DNA of 64,000 nt from Clostridiales bacterium (GTDB lineage: Bacteria; Bacillota; Clostridia; Oscillospirales; CAG-272), in NCBI GenBank assembly GCA_012840355.1, contig DULN01000008.1:101443-165442 (forward strand). Reading direction: 5' to 3'. A program made the position numbers and the translations under genes. Shown here one piece after another: positions 34,320 to 42,515 of this stretch. The notes under the pieces were generated by a model, which saw only the letters and a list, made by a program, of their open reading frames with translations, made no database searches and was not told where the DNA came from. The first letter of the stretch is position 1. The number at the start of each line of letters is the position of its first letter.

Positions 34320-35444
34320 TTATACCCCCATAAAGAAGTTTAACACGAGGCCGCCCGCTATAACCGAGGCGATCTGACCGGACACGTTGACGCCGATGGA
34401 GTGCATGAGAAGGTAGTTTTGGTTGTCTTCCTTAAGGCCGAGCTTATGTACGACCCGGCCTGACATCGGGAATGCAGAAATGCCTGCCGCACCTATCATC
34501 GGGTTGATCTTTTCCTTGAGGAAGAGGTTCAATATCTTGGCAAACAGTACGCCACCGGCTGTGTCGAATATGAACGCGACCAGCCCGAGGAAAAGTATGA
34601 GGAGGGTGTCAGGCTTGAGGAACTGCTCCGCCTGCATCTGCGAGGCTATGGTAATGCCGAGCAGCAGCGTGACGAGGTTGGCGAGCACCCTCTGCGCGGT
34701 CTCAGAGAGGTTGTCGAGCACGCCGCACTCGCGGATCAGATTGCCGAACATAAGGAAGCCCACCAGCGATACCGACTGCGGCGCGATAAGTCCGGTAACC
34801 ACCGTTATGATTATCGGAAAAAGAATCCGCGTGGTTTTCGATACGTCGGCGGGTTTGTAGGGCATCCTAATCAGCCGCTCTTTTTTCGTCGTGAGAAGCT
34901 TAATAACCGGAGGTTGGATAATCGGCACAAGCGCCATGTACGAGTAAGCCGCGACCATAATCGCGCCGAGGTATTTTGAGCCTAGCTTTTGCGCGACGAC
35001 TATCGAGGTCGGGCCGTCTGCTGCGCCGATTATGGCTATCGACGCCGCGTCTTTGATGTCGAAGAACATCGAAGCTAGGCACAGCGTGAAGAATATGCCG
35101 AACTGAGCGAACGCGCCGAAAATCATAAGCTTCGGGTTCGAGAGGATCGGGCCGAAGTCGATCATCGCGCCGATGCCGATAAACAGTATCAGCGGGAACA
35201 GTTCGTTCGCGATGCCGGCATTATAAAGCGTGCTGAGGGGGCCGCGCTCGAGAAAATTGCCAATAAGCTGGTCCACCGCGCCTGACATCGGGAGGTTGAC
35301 AATGATTGCGCCAAAACCTATTGGCAAAAGCAGCGACGGCTCCATGTCCTTTTTAATTGCAAGATAGATTAGGAAGGCACCGATGGCCCACATTAAAACA
35401 TGCTGCCAGGTTAAATTTAATACGTTTTGATATAGAACTTCCAT
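34320..35444 (-). CDS. oadB: Sodium ion-translocating decarboxylase beta subunit (OadB/GcdB/MmdB family)
   Basis: 374 residues with about nine hydrophobic segments. Family hallmarks are present: ILFIGIGAMIDFGPILSNP with the conserved Asp of the Na+ path, IIGAADGPTSIVVAQKLG and SVSLVGFLMFGNLIRECG. In complete complexes this subunit uses free energy from decarboxylating carboxybiotin to export Na+. No alpha carboxyltransferase or biotin carrier is encoded in the window. It follows hppA by 17 bases and precedes a mini OadG. Substrate class (oxaloacetate, methylmalonyl-CoA, glutaconyl-CoA) cannot be told from this subunit. Confidence 0.92.
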   Translation of the reverse strand: MEVLYQNVLNLTWQHVLMWAIGAFLIYLAIKKDMEPSLLLPIGFGAIIVNLPMSGAVDQLIGNFLERGPLSTLYNAGIANELFPLILFIGIGAMIDFGPILSNPKLMIFGAFAQFGIFFTLCLASMFFDIKDAASIAIIGAADGPTSIVVAQKLGSKYLGAIMVAAYSYMALVPIIQPPVIKLLTTKKERLIRMPYKPADVSKTTRILFPIIITVVTGLIAPQSVSLVGFLMFGNLIRECGVLDNLSETAQRVLANLVTLLLGITIASQMQAEQFLKPDTLLILFLGLVAFIFDTAGGVLFAKILNLFLKEKINPMIGAAGISAFPMSGRVVHKLGLKEDNQNYLLMHSIGVNVSGQIASVIAGGLVLNFFMGV

Positions 35445-35461
35445 TAAATTTTAAACTCCGA

Positions 35462-37558
35462 TCAGCCAAAGATAGAGAATACGGCAAATATGCCGGACAT
35501 AAGGGACGCAACCAGCGAAACGACGGTGATCTGCGTGTTAATCGACGGGCCGGCGGTATCCTTGAACGGGTCGCCAACAGTATCGCCGACGACCGCGGCT
35601 TTATGGGCGTTTGAGCCTTTGCCGCCTTCTTCGCCCGACTCGATGTATTTCTTCGAGTTGTCCCACAGGCCGCCGGAGTTAGACATAAACTGTGCGATGA
35701 GTAGCCCGCTTATGATGTTGCCAAGAAGGAACCCTCCGATTGCGCTGACGCCGCCGATAAGCCCGACTATTATCGTGACTATGATCGCCATCAGGCCGGC
35801 AGGAATCAGCTCGCGCAGCGCGCCGGTCGTCGCTATTTCGATGCACCTGTCATACTCAGGCACAACGCCGGGCTTGCCTTCGCGCAGCCCGAGAATTTCT
35901 TTAAACTGGCGGTGGATTTCCGCCACCATCCTCTGTGCGTTGCGGTCGACACCCAATATCAGCATTGCCGAGAATACCGCTGGCACCGACGCGCCGACAA
36001 GTATGCCGAAGAAGACGGTCGGGTCCATGACGTCAAACCCTGAAATCAGCGATTTGCCGGCTTCCGCGAGCGCTTCGTTGACCTCCGACATATACGCGCC
36101 GAGCAGCGATATAACCGTGAGCCCTGCCGCGCCGATGGCAAAGCCTTTTGTAACGGCTTTGACGGTGTTGCCGGCGCTGTCGAGCTCGTCTGCTATGCGG
36201 ATTGTCTCTTCGTCAAGCCCGCCCATCTCGGCAAGGCCGCGCGCGTTGTCGACAATCGGGCCGTACGCGTCGTTGGCTATAATCATGCCGACGATCGAGA
36301 GCATACCAACCGCTGACATCGCGATGCCGAACATCGCGTAGCCCTCGCCAATCGGGGCGCAGAGCTTATACGCCGCGAGCGCCGAGATTGCAATGCCGAC
36401 CATCGCGGGCATCGCGGAGATAAAGCCATACGATACGCCCGAGAGGATTGTAAACGCTGGGCCGGTTGCCGATGCGCGTGCTACGCGCTTTACTATCGGC
36501 TTTGTGTCGTCGGTAAAGTAGTTGGTGGTAATGCCTATAATCATACCGACGGCGAGGCCGACAACCGACGCGCCCCAAATGCGCCATGAGAACCCCTCGA
36601 TTAGAGCGGTAGCGAGCGCGGTCAAAACCAGGTATATCGCCGACGTGATATAGGTGGATGCGTTAAGCGCTCGCGTTGGGCTGCCTTTTTTGCCTATGCG
36701 CGCCGAAGCGATGCCTATGACCGACGATAGCAGGCCTATTGCCGCATAGGTGAATACCATCATCATGTTAGACTGCGATCCGCCCGCCGCTTTATCGAGG
36801 GCTTCGGCGATGACCAGTGCCGCTGCCATCGATGCGACGTTCGAGTCGAGCAGGTCCGCGCCCATTCCCGCTACGTCGCCGACATTGTCTCCAACATTGT
36901 CGGCGATAACCGCCGGGTTACGCGGGTCGTCTTCGGGGATTCCCAGCTCGACCTTGCCCACAAGGTCGGCGGAGACGTCGGCAGTCTTCGTGAAAATGCC
37001 GCCTCCCGCTTTAGCGAACAGCGCGAGCGAGCTTGCGCCGAAAGAAAAGCCGAGTAGCACCGTGGAGTCGCCGATTAGCGCCAGCACTGCGGTCACGCCT
37101 AGAAGGCTGCAACCGACGACCGCGAGTCCCATGACGGCGCCGCCGCGGAACCCGACCAAAAAAGCGGGCTTGATGCCCTTCTGCGCTGCTTCTGCCGTGC
37201 GCGAGTTGGCGTTCGTTGCGACGACGATGCCGATTTTGCCGGCAAGCGCGGAGATAGCAGTGCCGCAGATGTATGCGATTGCCATCTCAAGGTTGCGGAG
37301 CGCGTTGCCGGTCCAAATGGGGCTTGGCAAGAACACGAAAATAAGGAGAGCCGCACATCCCGCGAAAATTGCGAGCAGCGTGTACTCCTTACGGATGAAG
37401 GTATTTGCGCCGGATTTGATATAATCCGAGATTTTGATAATTGTTTCGTTTGTGGCTTTTTGCTTTTTTACCCACAAAAAAAGGTAAGCAGCAAAAGCGA
37501 TAGAAATAGCCACAGTCAAAAACGAAAACGCGTAAACGACTGATAAGTCCAGCATCAT
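35462..37558 (-). CDS. hppA: Membrane-bound ion-translocating pyrophosphatase
   Basis: 698 residues, about 16 membrane helices. Catalytic segments: PEDDPRNPAVIADNVGDNVG, then DVAGMGADLLDS, and near the C-terminus KAAVVGDTVGDPFKDTAGPS. It hydrolyses pyrophosphate and pumps H+ or Na+ outward. In the loop SAGNTVKAVTKGFAIGAAG a Lys and a Thr occupy the positions that mark K+-independent enzymes, which are known as H+ pumps; that reading is from family knowledge and needs alignment. It heads the operon with oadB and oadG, so two primary ion pumps are co-expressed. Confidence 0.95.
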   Translation of the reverse strand: MMLDLSVVYAFSFLTVAISIAFAAYLFLWVKKQKATNETIIKISDYIKSGANTFIRKEYTLLAIFAGCAALLIFVFLPSPIWTGNALRNLEMAIAYICGTAISALAGKIGIVVATNANSRTAEAAQKGIKPAFLVGFRGGAVMGLAVVGCSLLGVTAVLALIGDSTVLLGFSFGASSLALFAKAGGGIFTKTADVSADLVGKVELGIPEDDPRNPAVIADNVGDNVGDVAGMGADLLDSNVASMAAALVIAEALDKAAGGSQSNMMMVFTYAAIGLLSSVIGIASARIGKKGSPTRALNASTYITSAIYLVLTALATALIEGFSWRIWGASVVGLAVGMIIGITTNYFTDDTKPIVKRVARASATGPAFTILSGVSYGFISAMPAMVGIAISALAAYKLCAPIGEGYAMFGIAMSAVGMLSIVGMIIANDAYGPIVDNARGLAEMGGLDEETIRIADELDSAGNTVKAVTKGFAIGAAGLTVISLLGAYMSEVNEALAEAGKSLISGFDVMDPTVFFGILVGASVPAVFSAMLILGVDRNAQRMVAEIHRQFKEILGLREGKPGVVPEYDRCIEIATTGALRELIPAGLMAIIVTIIVGLIGGVSAIGGFLLGNIISGLLIAQFMSNSGGLWDNSKKYIESGEEGGKGSNAHKAAVVGDTVGDPFKDTAGPSINTQITVVSLVASLMSGIFAVFSIFG

Positions 37559-37795
37559 ACCTATACCGCTTTCTCGGTTACCACCGCGTAGTATTAATTT
37601 GCGATATATGCCGTGCTGCCAAGCTCGCGTTTTGTGTCGAAAGCGCCAGCGGCCCGCAAATCGCGGGCTGATGCAATACCCTAAACGCGGGTTTGCCTAC
37701 ATGGCACAATCGCATATTGCATTATAGCACTCGTGAAAAACTTTGTCAATCTTTCTTAAATATACTTTAACCCTTGCGGGCGATTTTGATTCCTT

Positions 37796-38614
37796 TTATT
37801 TTCGGCAGATTGACATAAATCTCGTCGCGTTTCCATAGAGGATCGCTTGGCGCTCAGGCTCGGACAATTCGAGCTTGCTAAACAGCTCGAGATAGTCGGC
37901 AAGCCGCATGACAGGGTAGTCGGAGCCGTAAAGGACGTTTTCTACACCGCAGCCTTGGGCAAACTCGAGCGCTTTTTCAGGGGTAACGTCCCAAAATGTG
38001 CTAGAAGCGTCGTACCAGACGTTTTCCCTGCCCCAAAGGTGTGCTTTTGCCTCGTCCCATGCCCGGTATCCCCCGAAATGCGCAGCGATGACCACAAGCC
38101 CCGGGAAAAGGTCGAGCACCCGGGCTAGCTTTTTTGGCTCGGAATAGCGGTACTCGGGCCGGTCGTCGCCCATATGTAGGAAAAGCTTCATGCCGCGCGA
38201 CTCCAGCTCTTCATAAACCGAAAGGAGCCGCGGGTCGTCGATGTCGACGCGCTGAATATCGGGATGGATTTTTATGCCGCATAGCCCTAGAGACTCGCAG
38301 CGCGCGACCTCGCCCCGCTTGTTAGGGTAGTCCTGGTGCAGCCCGCCAAACCCTAGGGCTAAAAAGCCGTCCTCGCGCGCTTTGGCGACGAGGTTTGCCA
38401 TGTTGTAGTTGAGCTTTTCAACCTGCCTTTCCGCAGTCGCTACCGCGAGGAAAAAGAAGCCGGCTGTGCCTGTTTCTTTGGCTTGGGCTTTAAGGTCCTC
38501 GTATGTGCCTTTGCATTGTACCGTAAACCCGTAAAATTCCCCGAGGTTCTTTGCCGCTTTTTCAGCGACCGATTCGGGGTAGACATGAACGTGAGCATCT
38601 ATAATCTTATTCAT
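37796..38614 (-). CDS. Amidohydrolase-family metal-dependent hydrolase or decarboxylase
   Basis: 272 residues, TIM barrel of the amidohydrolase-2 group. Metal and catalytic motifs are in order: IIDAHVHVYPE, GIKIHPDIQ, KLFLHMGDD, VVIAAHFGGYRAWDEA and VLYGSDYPVM with the conserved Asp. Members hydrolyse or decarboxylate small ring or carboxylated compounds. It is monocistronic upstream of the pyrophosphatase operon, and no pathway neighbours narrow the substrate. Confidence 0.85.
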   Translation of the reverse strand: MNKIIDAHVHVYPESVAEKAAKNLGEFYGFTVQCKGTYEDLKAQAKETGTAGFFFLAVATAERQVEKLNYNMANLVAKAREDGFLALGFGGLHQDYPNKRGEVARCESLGLCGIKIHPDIQRVDIDDPRLLSVYEELESRGMKLFLHMGDDRPEYRYSEPKKLARVLDLFPGLVVIAAHFGGYRAWDEAKAHLWGRENVWYDASSTFWDVTPEKALEFAQGCGVENVLYGSDYPVMRLADYLELFSKLELSEPERQAILYGNATRFMSICRK

Positions 38615-38827
38615 AACATCTATATGATATCACAAACAGCTTTGCCAAACAAGCCGAAATACTGGCGGACAGGGGCGGCTATACGTGCTTTTTGGCTATT
38701 TTTGGTGTTAATTTTAAAAATACAGGATGTTTGGGCGGGATTCATATTTTTATTTTATAGTATAGGGGTAGGCTTGATTGGCCCGCGCACGCCGGGCGGA
38801 ATAAAATGTAACTAGGGGGATTAAAAA

Positions 38828-39025
38828 GTGAAAGTGCGCCTTAACGAGGACAAGGAGCTCGTCCGCGCAATCCTCGAGGGGCTGCGGCGCAACGGGGGGT
38901 ATTGCCCCTGTCGCCGCGAGAAAAACGAGGACACCAAATGCAAATGCAAAGAGTTCCGCGAGCAGATCGCAGACCCCGATTTTGAAGGGTACTGCCACTG
39001 CATGCTATTTTATAAAGAAAAATAG
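38828..39025 (+). CDS. Ferredoxin-thioredoxin reductase catalytic-subunit-like protein
   Basis: 65 residues with the three cysteine pairs of FTR catalytic chains: CPC (26-28), CKC (38-40) and CHC (56-58). FTR uses a 4Fe-4S cluster next to a disulfide to pass ferredoxin electrons to thioredoxin. The protein is shorter than plant and cyanobacterial chains and has CKC where they have CPC. No variable subunit, ferredoxin or thioredoxin lies nearby. The GTG start follows TAGGGGGAT. In anaerobes such stand-alone versions may reduce disulfides with ferredoxin. Confidence 0.85.
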   Translation: MKVRLNEDKELVRAILEGLRRNGGYCPCRREKNEDTKCKCKEFREQIADPDFEGYCHCMLFYKEK

Positions 39026-39034
39026 TACATCAAA

Positions 39035-39069
39035 AAGCGGCATGCCTAGAGTTGGCTTGCCGCTTATTT
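39035..39069 (+). terminator. Terminator of the FTR-like gene
   Basis: AAGCGGCA...TGCCGCTT stem followed by ATTTAATT. Confidence 0.75.
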
Positions 39070-39237
39070 AATTGGCGACCTGGTATATTGAAGTAGCGCA
39101 ATGCCGCCGGTAGTGCCAAGTTTACTCTGCCAGCTCCGTTCAAAAACGGTTTTGTGCTATCTTATTTGACGCGTCAGCAGCCGCCTTGGTAGAACGGCAG
39201 TGCGCCGTAGCCGCAGGGGTGAAAGGCGGCGTTTTTT
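39070..39237 (+). other. Structured gene-free stretch ending in a terminator-like hairpin
   Basis: No ORF. GCCGCCTT (39180-39187) pairs with AAGGCGGC (39223-39230) around a GC-rich 35-base loop, and TTTTTT follows at 39232-39237. Because the FTR-like gene already has a terminator, this hairpin could end a separate small RNA or a leader. No known family recognised. Confidence 0.4.
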
Positions 39238-39269
39238 ACAGATTATATACTTTTTTATACTTTAATTCA

Positions 39270-39298
39270 TTGACATTCTTAATGATTAATGATAAATT
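39270..39298 (+). promoter_or_regulatory. Promoter of the glycosidase-like gene
   Basis: TTGACA, 17 bases, TAAATT, about 45 bases before the ATG. Confidence 0.65.
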
Positions 39299-39344
39299 TA
39301 TTGCAAAGATTTAACAGTAATGATTACAACAGGGAGATTATATC

Positions 39345-41207
39345 ATGGAAGACAAAATATATTGGTCGATAGAAAAAACGGACGGGCGCCTCTCTCTGTG
39401 TTGGGACTGCACCAAAATCGGTGAGGACCATACCGATTTTATTGAAATGAGCGGCCTTTATGCTTCGTTCATAGTAAGATACGGTATCGAGAGCGGCAAA
39501 GCGGTCTTTAGGCGCCATCCCGTATTCCCTATGCTTAGGACATTCCCCAACGACACTCATAGTTCATATCAGCTCGAGATTGATAATGGTGCAATTCCTA
39601 AAATCCTCGCAAACGGCGCGCCTATTACGGAATATGTTAAAAGCTACAGGTTAAACGGTACCGTTGAATGTAATTCCATTTACTCTGAAAACGGCTGCAA
39701 CCTCGAAATAAAGCATGTTCTTTTCCCGTCTGTCGATAAACAGGCAGTATGCGAAATGTTCACTATTTACAACAGAGGCTCGGACAATGTAACGATATCG
39801 CTTTCCGGAAATACGCGCCAAAAGCTTCATGGCGTTATTGGCCCGATGGGCGCGATCTCCGCAATGCTTCATGCAAAAATCGCATCAAACGAGCTGCCCG
39901 TAGAAAATAATGCGGTAATACTGCCTCCGAACAGCAAAGCAACCGTATCAATAGTATACAGCGGTAAACTTGCGATGCAAAACGACCCTGCAGAAGATAT
40001 TGATATAGCAAATGAATATAAAAAGCGCCTCGACAGAGTGGCGGAACTCATGTCCAAAGTCGCTCTCGATACGGGAAATGAACTGCTTGATACAATGTTT
40101 GCTTTTTGCAAAGTCAGGGCGGGGGAAAGCATTTTCCGTACAAGGAACGGCGATATCCATTGCCCCGGAGGCGGCGCATACTATGCGGCCGTATGGTGCA
40201 ATGACCAAGTAGAATACGCCGGCCCGTGGCATGCATATACAGGCGATGAGCTCCAAGTTAATGCCGCCTATAACGCTTACGCTTGGTATTACCCCTTTAT
40301 GGATGACACGTACGATAACCCGATACCGTCATCCATAATTGCTGAAGGCACAAACTTCTGGAACGGCGCAGGCGACAGGGGCGATGCTGCAATGTATTTG
40401 TACGGAGCATCGCGTTATGCCCTCACTTGCGGTAACATGGGAAAAAACAACGAGCTTTGGAAAGCGATTCTGTGGTGCGCAGGCTTTTGCCTTTCAAGAA
40501 AGAATGAACACGGTGTAATCACATCCGATTCAGACGAGCTTGAAGGCCGTTTGCCGTCCGGCGAAGCCAATCTTTGCACGAATATGTTGGCGCTTGGCGG
40601 GCTGAGGTATGCGTCAAGGATTGCTGCCGCTTTGGGCGATAACTATCATGCCGAAATATTTATGGAAGAAGCAAATGCACTTGAGATAGCGTGTGAAAAA
40701 TACTTTGCTGCCAATATCCGTGGATTTGATACATACAGATATTACGAGGGCAACACTACGCTTCGTTCATGGATATGCATGCCGCTGTGCGTCGATGTTA
40801 ACAAGCATGTAGACGGTACCGTCGCTGCGATTACGTCCGAGTACTTGATGAGCGATGCTGGGCAGCTTTCCGAAGAAGGCACCAATATTGCATGGGATCG
40901 TTCCACACTTTACGGAATTCGTGGGATGTTCCGAGCCGGCAAGAGCGACATCGCATGGAATTATCTGCGGGATTATTGCAGGCGGCGATTAATAGGAAGG
41001 CATGTTCCTTATCCCGTTGAAGCATGGCCAGAAGGCGGCATGCGCCATCTTAGCGCGGAATCCGCACTGTTTTGCCAAATCGTAACAGAAGGCATTCTTG
41101 CAATTGACCCTCTTTCATATAGTTCTTTCTCATTTGTTCCCAAACTTCCTACCGAAATGGACCATCTTGTCCTATCAAATATTCGCGCATTCGGCGAAAC
41201 ATTTTAA
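39345..41207 (+). CDS. Six-hairpin glycosidase-like protein, interrupted near its 3' end
   Basis: 620 residues before a TAA. An N-terminal beta-sandwich (residues 1-230) is followed by an alpha/alpha-barrel-like domain with the motifs GPWHAYTGDELQVNAAYNAY, GTNFWNGAGDRGDA and EEGTNIAWDRSTLYGI, as in six-hairpin glycosidases. It would act on a glycan; the family and substrate cannot be named. No signal peptide, so probably cytoplasmic. After the TAA the same frame stays open for 30 codons (VTHDGWSVKTDSGKTYSG) and stops right at a terminator, so the gene seems to have gained a stop. Base composition and codon use are more AT-rich than the neighbours, suggesting transfer. Ribosome site AGGGAGA. 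Confidence 0.75.
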   Translation: MEDKIYWSIEKTDGRLSLCWDCTKIGEDHTDFIEMSGLYASFIVRYGIESGKAVFRRHPVFPMLRTFPNDTHSSYQLEIDNGAIPKILANGAPITEYVKSYRLNGTVECNSIYSENGCNLEIKHVLFPSVDKQAVCEMFTIYNRGSDNVTISLSGNTRQKLHGVIGPMGAISAMLHAKIASNELPVENNAVILPPNSKATVSIVYSGKLAMQNDPAEDIDIANEYKKRLDRVAELMSKVALDTGNELLDTMFAFCKVRAGESIFRTRNGDIHCPGGGAYYAAVWCNDQVEYAGPWHAYTGDELQVNAAYNAYAWYYPFMDDTYDNPIPSSIIAEGTNFWNGAGDRGDAAMYLYGASRYALTCGNMGKNNELWKAILWCAGFCLSRKNEHGVITSDSDELEGRLPSGEANLCTNMLALGGLRYASRIAAALGDNYHAEIFMEEANALEIACEKYFAANIRGFDTYRYYEGNTTLRSWICMPLCVDVNKHVDGTVAAITSEYLMSDAGQLSEEGTNIAWDRSTLYGIRGMFRAGKSDIAWNYLRDYCRRRLIGRHVPYPVEAWPEGGMRHLSAESALFCQIVTEGILAIDPLSYSSFSFVPKLPTEMDHLVLSNIRAFGETF

Positions 41208-41300
41208 ATAACCGTTACCCATGACGGCTGGTCTGTTAAAACCGATTCAGGCAAAACTTACTCAGGAACGTCAACTGAAAGACAGACTATTGCGTTTTAA
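41208..41300 (+). other. In-frame 3' remainder of the glycosidase-like gene
   Basis: Thirty codons in the same frame as the upstream gene, reading ITVTHDGWSVKTDSG and on to QTIAF, then TAA at 41298 directly before the terminator stem. The sense looks like the last two or three strands of a C-terminal beta domain, separated from the gene only by the TAA at 41205. Confidence 0.7.
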
Positions 41301-41327
41301 AAAAAGCCCGTTGATACGGGCTTTTTT
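41301..41327 (+). terminator. Terminator of the glycosidase-like gene
   Basis: AAAAGCCCG/CGGGCTTTT stem with a short loop and TTTTTT. Confidence 0.9.
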
Positions 41328-41347
41328 CATAATACTGTTTAGAGAAG

Positions 41348-41390
41348 CAAAAAGATAGCCTGGCATGCTGTTTTTCAGCTTGCCAGGCTA
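41348..41390 (-). terminator. Terminator of the tRNA-Thr/tRNA-Tyr unit
   Basis: TAGCCTGGCA/TGCCAGGCTA stem followed on the minus strand by CTTTTT. Confidence 0.8.
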
Positions 41391-41392
41391 CC

Positions 41393-41477
41393 TGGTGGGA
41401 GCGGGTGGATTCGAACCACCGAAGTCAGCGACAACAGATTTACAGTCTGCCCCCTTTGGCCACTCGGGAACGCTCCC
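41393..41477 (-). tRNA. tRNA-Tyr (GTA)
   Basis: 85 bases, class II with a long variable arm. Acceptor GGGAGCG/CGCTCCC, anticodon stem-loop CAGACTGTAAATCTG with anticodon GTA, T-arm GGTTCGAATCC and encoded CCA end. Confidence 0.97.
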
Positions 41478-41524
41478 CTACATTGTCCCCGCCGCTTTTG
41501 CAGCGGGTCACAGCGTTGGAGCTG

Positions 41525-41599
41525 TGGAGCTGGTGAACGGATTCGAACCATCAACCTGCTGATTACAAATCAGCTGCTCTACCGTTGAGCCACACCAGC
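41525..41599 (-). tRNA. tRNA-Thr (TGT)
   Basis: 75 bases. Acceptor GCTGGTG/CACCAGC, D-arm GGCTCAACGGTAGAGC, anticodon stem-loop CTGATTTGTAATCAG with anticodon TGT, T-arm GGTTCGAATCC and encoded CCA. Transcribed ahead of tRNA-Tyr. Confidence 0.97.
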
Positions 41600-41629
41600 G
41601 CGGTTGCGCTCCAACCTGCGACGCCACAT

Positions 41630-41658
41630 ATTATAACACAACGCGCTCCATTTGTCAA
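41630..41658 (-). promoter_or_regulatory. Promoter of the tRNA pair
   Basis: On the minus strand: TTGACA, 17 bases, TATAAT, a perfect consensus about 30 bases before tRNA-Thr. Confidence 0.88.
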
Positions 41659-41759
41659 TATCAAATTTGCGTTTTCGGTCGAATTTTATAATAGCCGGTT
41701 GATAAGGCACAATTTGCCCACGTTGCCTGGCAGCGGTTGGAAGCGGCCAAAGGGGCTTT

Positions 41760-42500
41760 TTATAATGCCGAGCGCAGGTGGCTGAGGATTTTTTTCTCCT
41801 CCCTTGAGATTTTCACCTGCGAAAGTCCGAGTATCCGCCCGGTTTGCTGCTGGGAAAGCTCGCGCTCGAAGCGCAGGTGTATTATTTTGCGCCAAAGCTC
41901 GGGGAGCTCATCTATCGCTTGGCGTAGCGCAATTTTGTCGGTAGCCCAATCTATTTCGGCGCTGTCCTCGGAGAGCGTGCTCTCGAGCGTCAGGCTCTCG
42001 TCGTCGCCCGCTACCTCCGAAAGCGATCGCACTGTGCCGACCGCCTCCATCGCATATACGACCTCTGCTTCGGGCAGCCCGCATAGCTCGGCTAGCTCCG
42101 ATATATGCGGCTCACGCCCGTTTTGCGCGATAAACTCCTCGCGGCGGCGTGCGATGTCGGCGCCGATTTTCTTTGTCGCACGCCCGACTTTCACCAGCCC
42201 GTCGTCGCGCAAAAAGCGACGTATCTCGCCGATAATCAGAGGCACGGCATAGGTGGAAAAAGCGGTGCCGTACGACGGGTCGTAGCTGCGCGCCGCTTTT
42301 ATCATCCCTATTGTGCCTATCTGTACCAAATCCTCAAACTCGACCGCGCGCCCGCCGCATAGGCTGCGGTCGCGGAAACGCTGCGCGATGCTTTTGACAA
42401 GCCCGAGGTTGAGCCGGACAAGCTCGTCAAGCGCCGCTTTGTCCCCCTGCTTAACCCAGGCGAGCAGCTCGCTGTTGTGCGATTTATCGTAGGTCTGCAT
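41760..42500 (-). CDS. sigF: Forespore sigma factor sigma-F
   Basis: 246 residues of the sigma-70 family SigF/SigG/SigB type: region 2 (LVRLNLGLVKSIAQRFRDRS, VEFEDLVQIGTIGMIKAARS, YGTAFSTYAVPLIIGEIRRF), region 3 and region 4 (ELPELWRKIIHLRFERELSQ, then QQTGRILGLSQVKISREEK). It directs early forespore transcription after asymmetric septation. Its place directly after spoIIAA and spoIIAB fixes the assignment as sigma-F rather than sigma-G or sigma-B, and it is held by SpoIIAB until SpoIIAA is dephosphorylated. Confidence 0.94.
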   Translation of the reverse strand: MQTYDKSHNSELLAWVKQGDKAALDELVRLNLGLVKSIAQRFRDRSLCGGRAVEFEDLVQIGTIGMIKAARSYDPSYGTAFSTYAVPLIIGEIRRFLRDDGLVKVGRATKKIGADIARRREEFIAQNGREPHISELAELCGLPEAEVVYAMEAVGTVRSLSEVAGDDESLTLESTLSEDSAEIDWATDKIALRQAIDELPELWRKIIHLRFERELSQQQTGRILGLSQVKISREEKKILSHLRSAL

Positions 42501-42515
42501 TTTGCCGGCAGCCTT

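Noticed and set aside
38635..38815. Small hydrophobic ORF between the amidohydrolase and FTR-like genes
   Set aside because: No ribosome site, no recognisable family, and it fills a normal AT-rich spacer with divergent promoters.
41205..41207. Selenocysteine or recoded stop in the glycosidase-like gene
   Set aside because: The codon is TAA, not TGA, no SECIS-like hairpin follows, and other genes use TAA as an ordinary stop.
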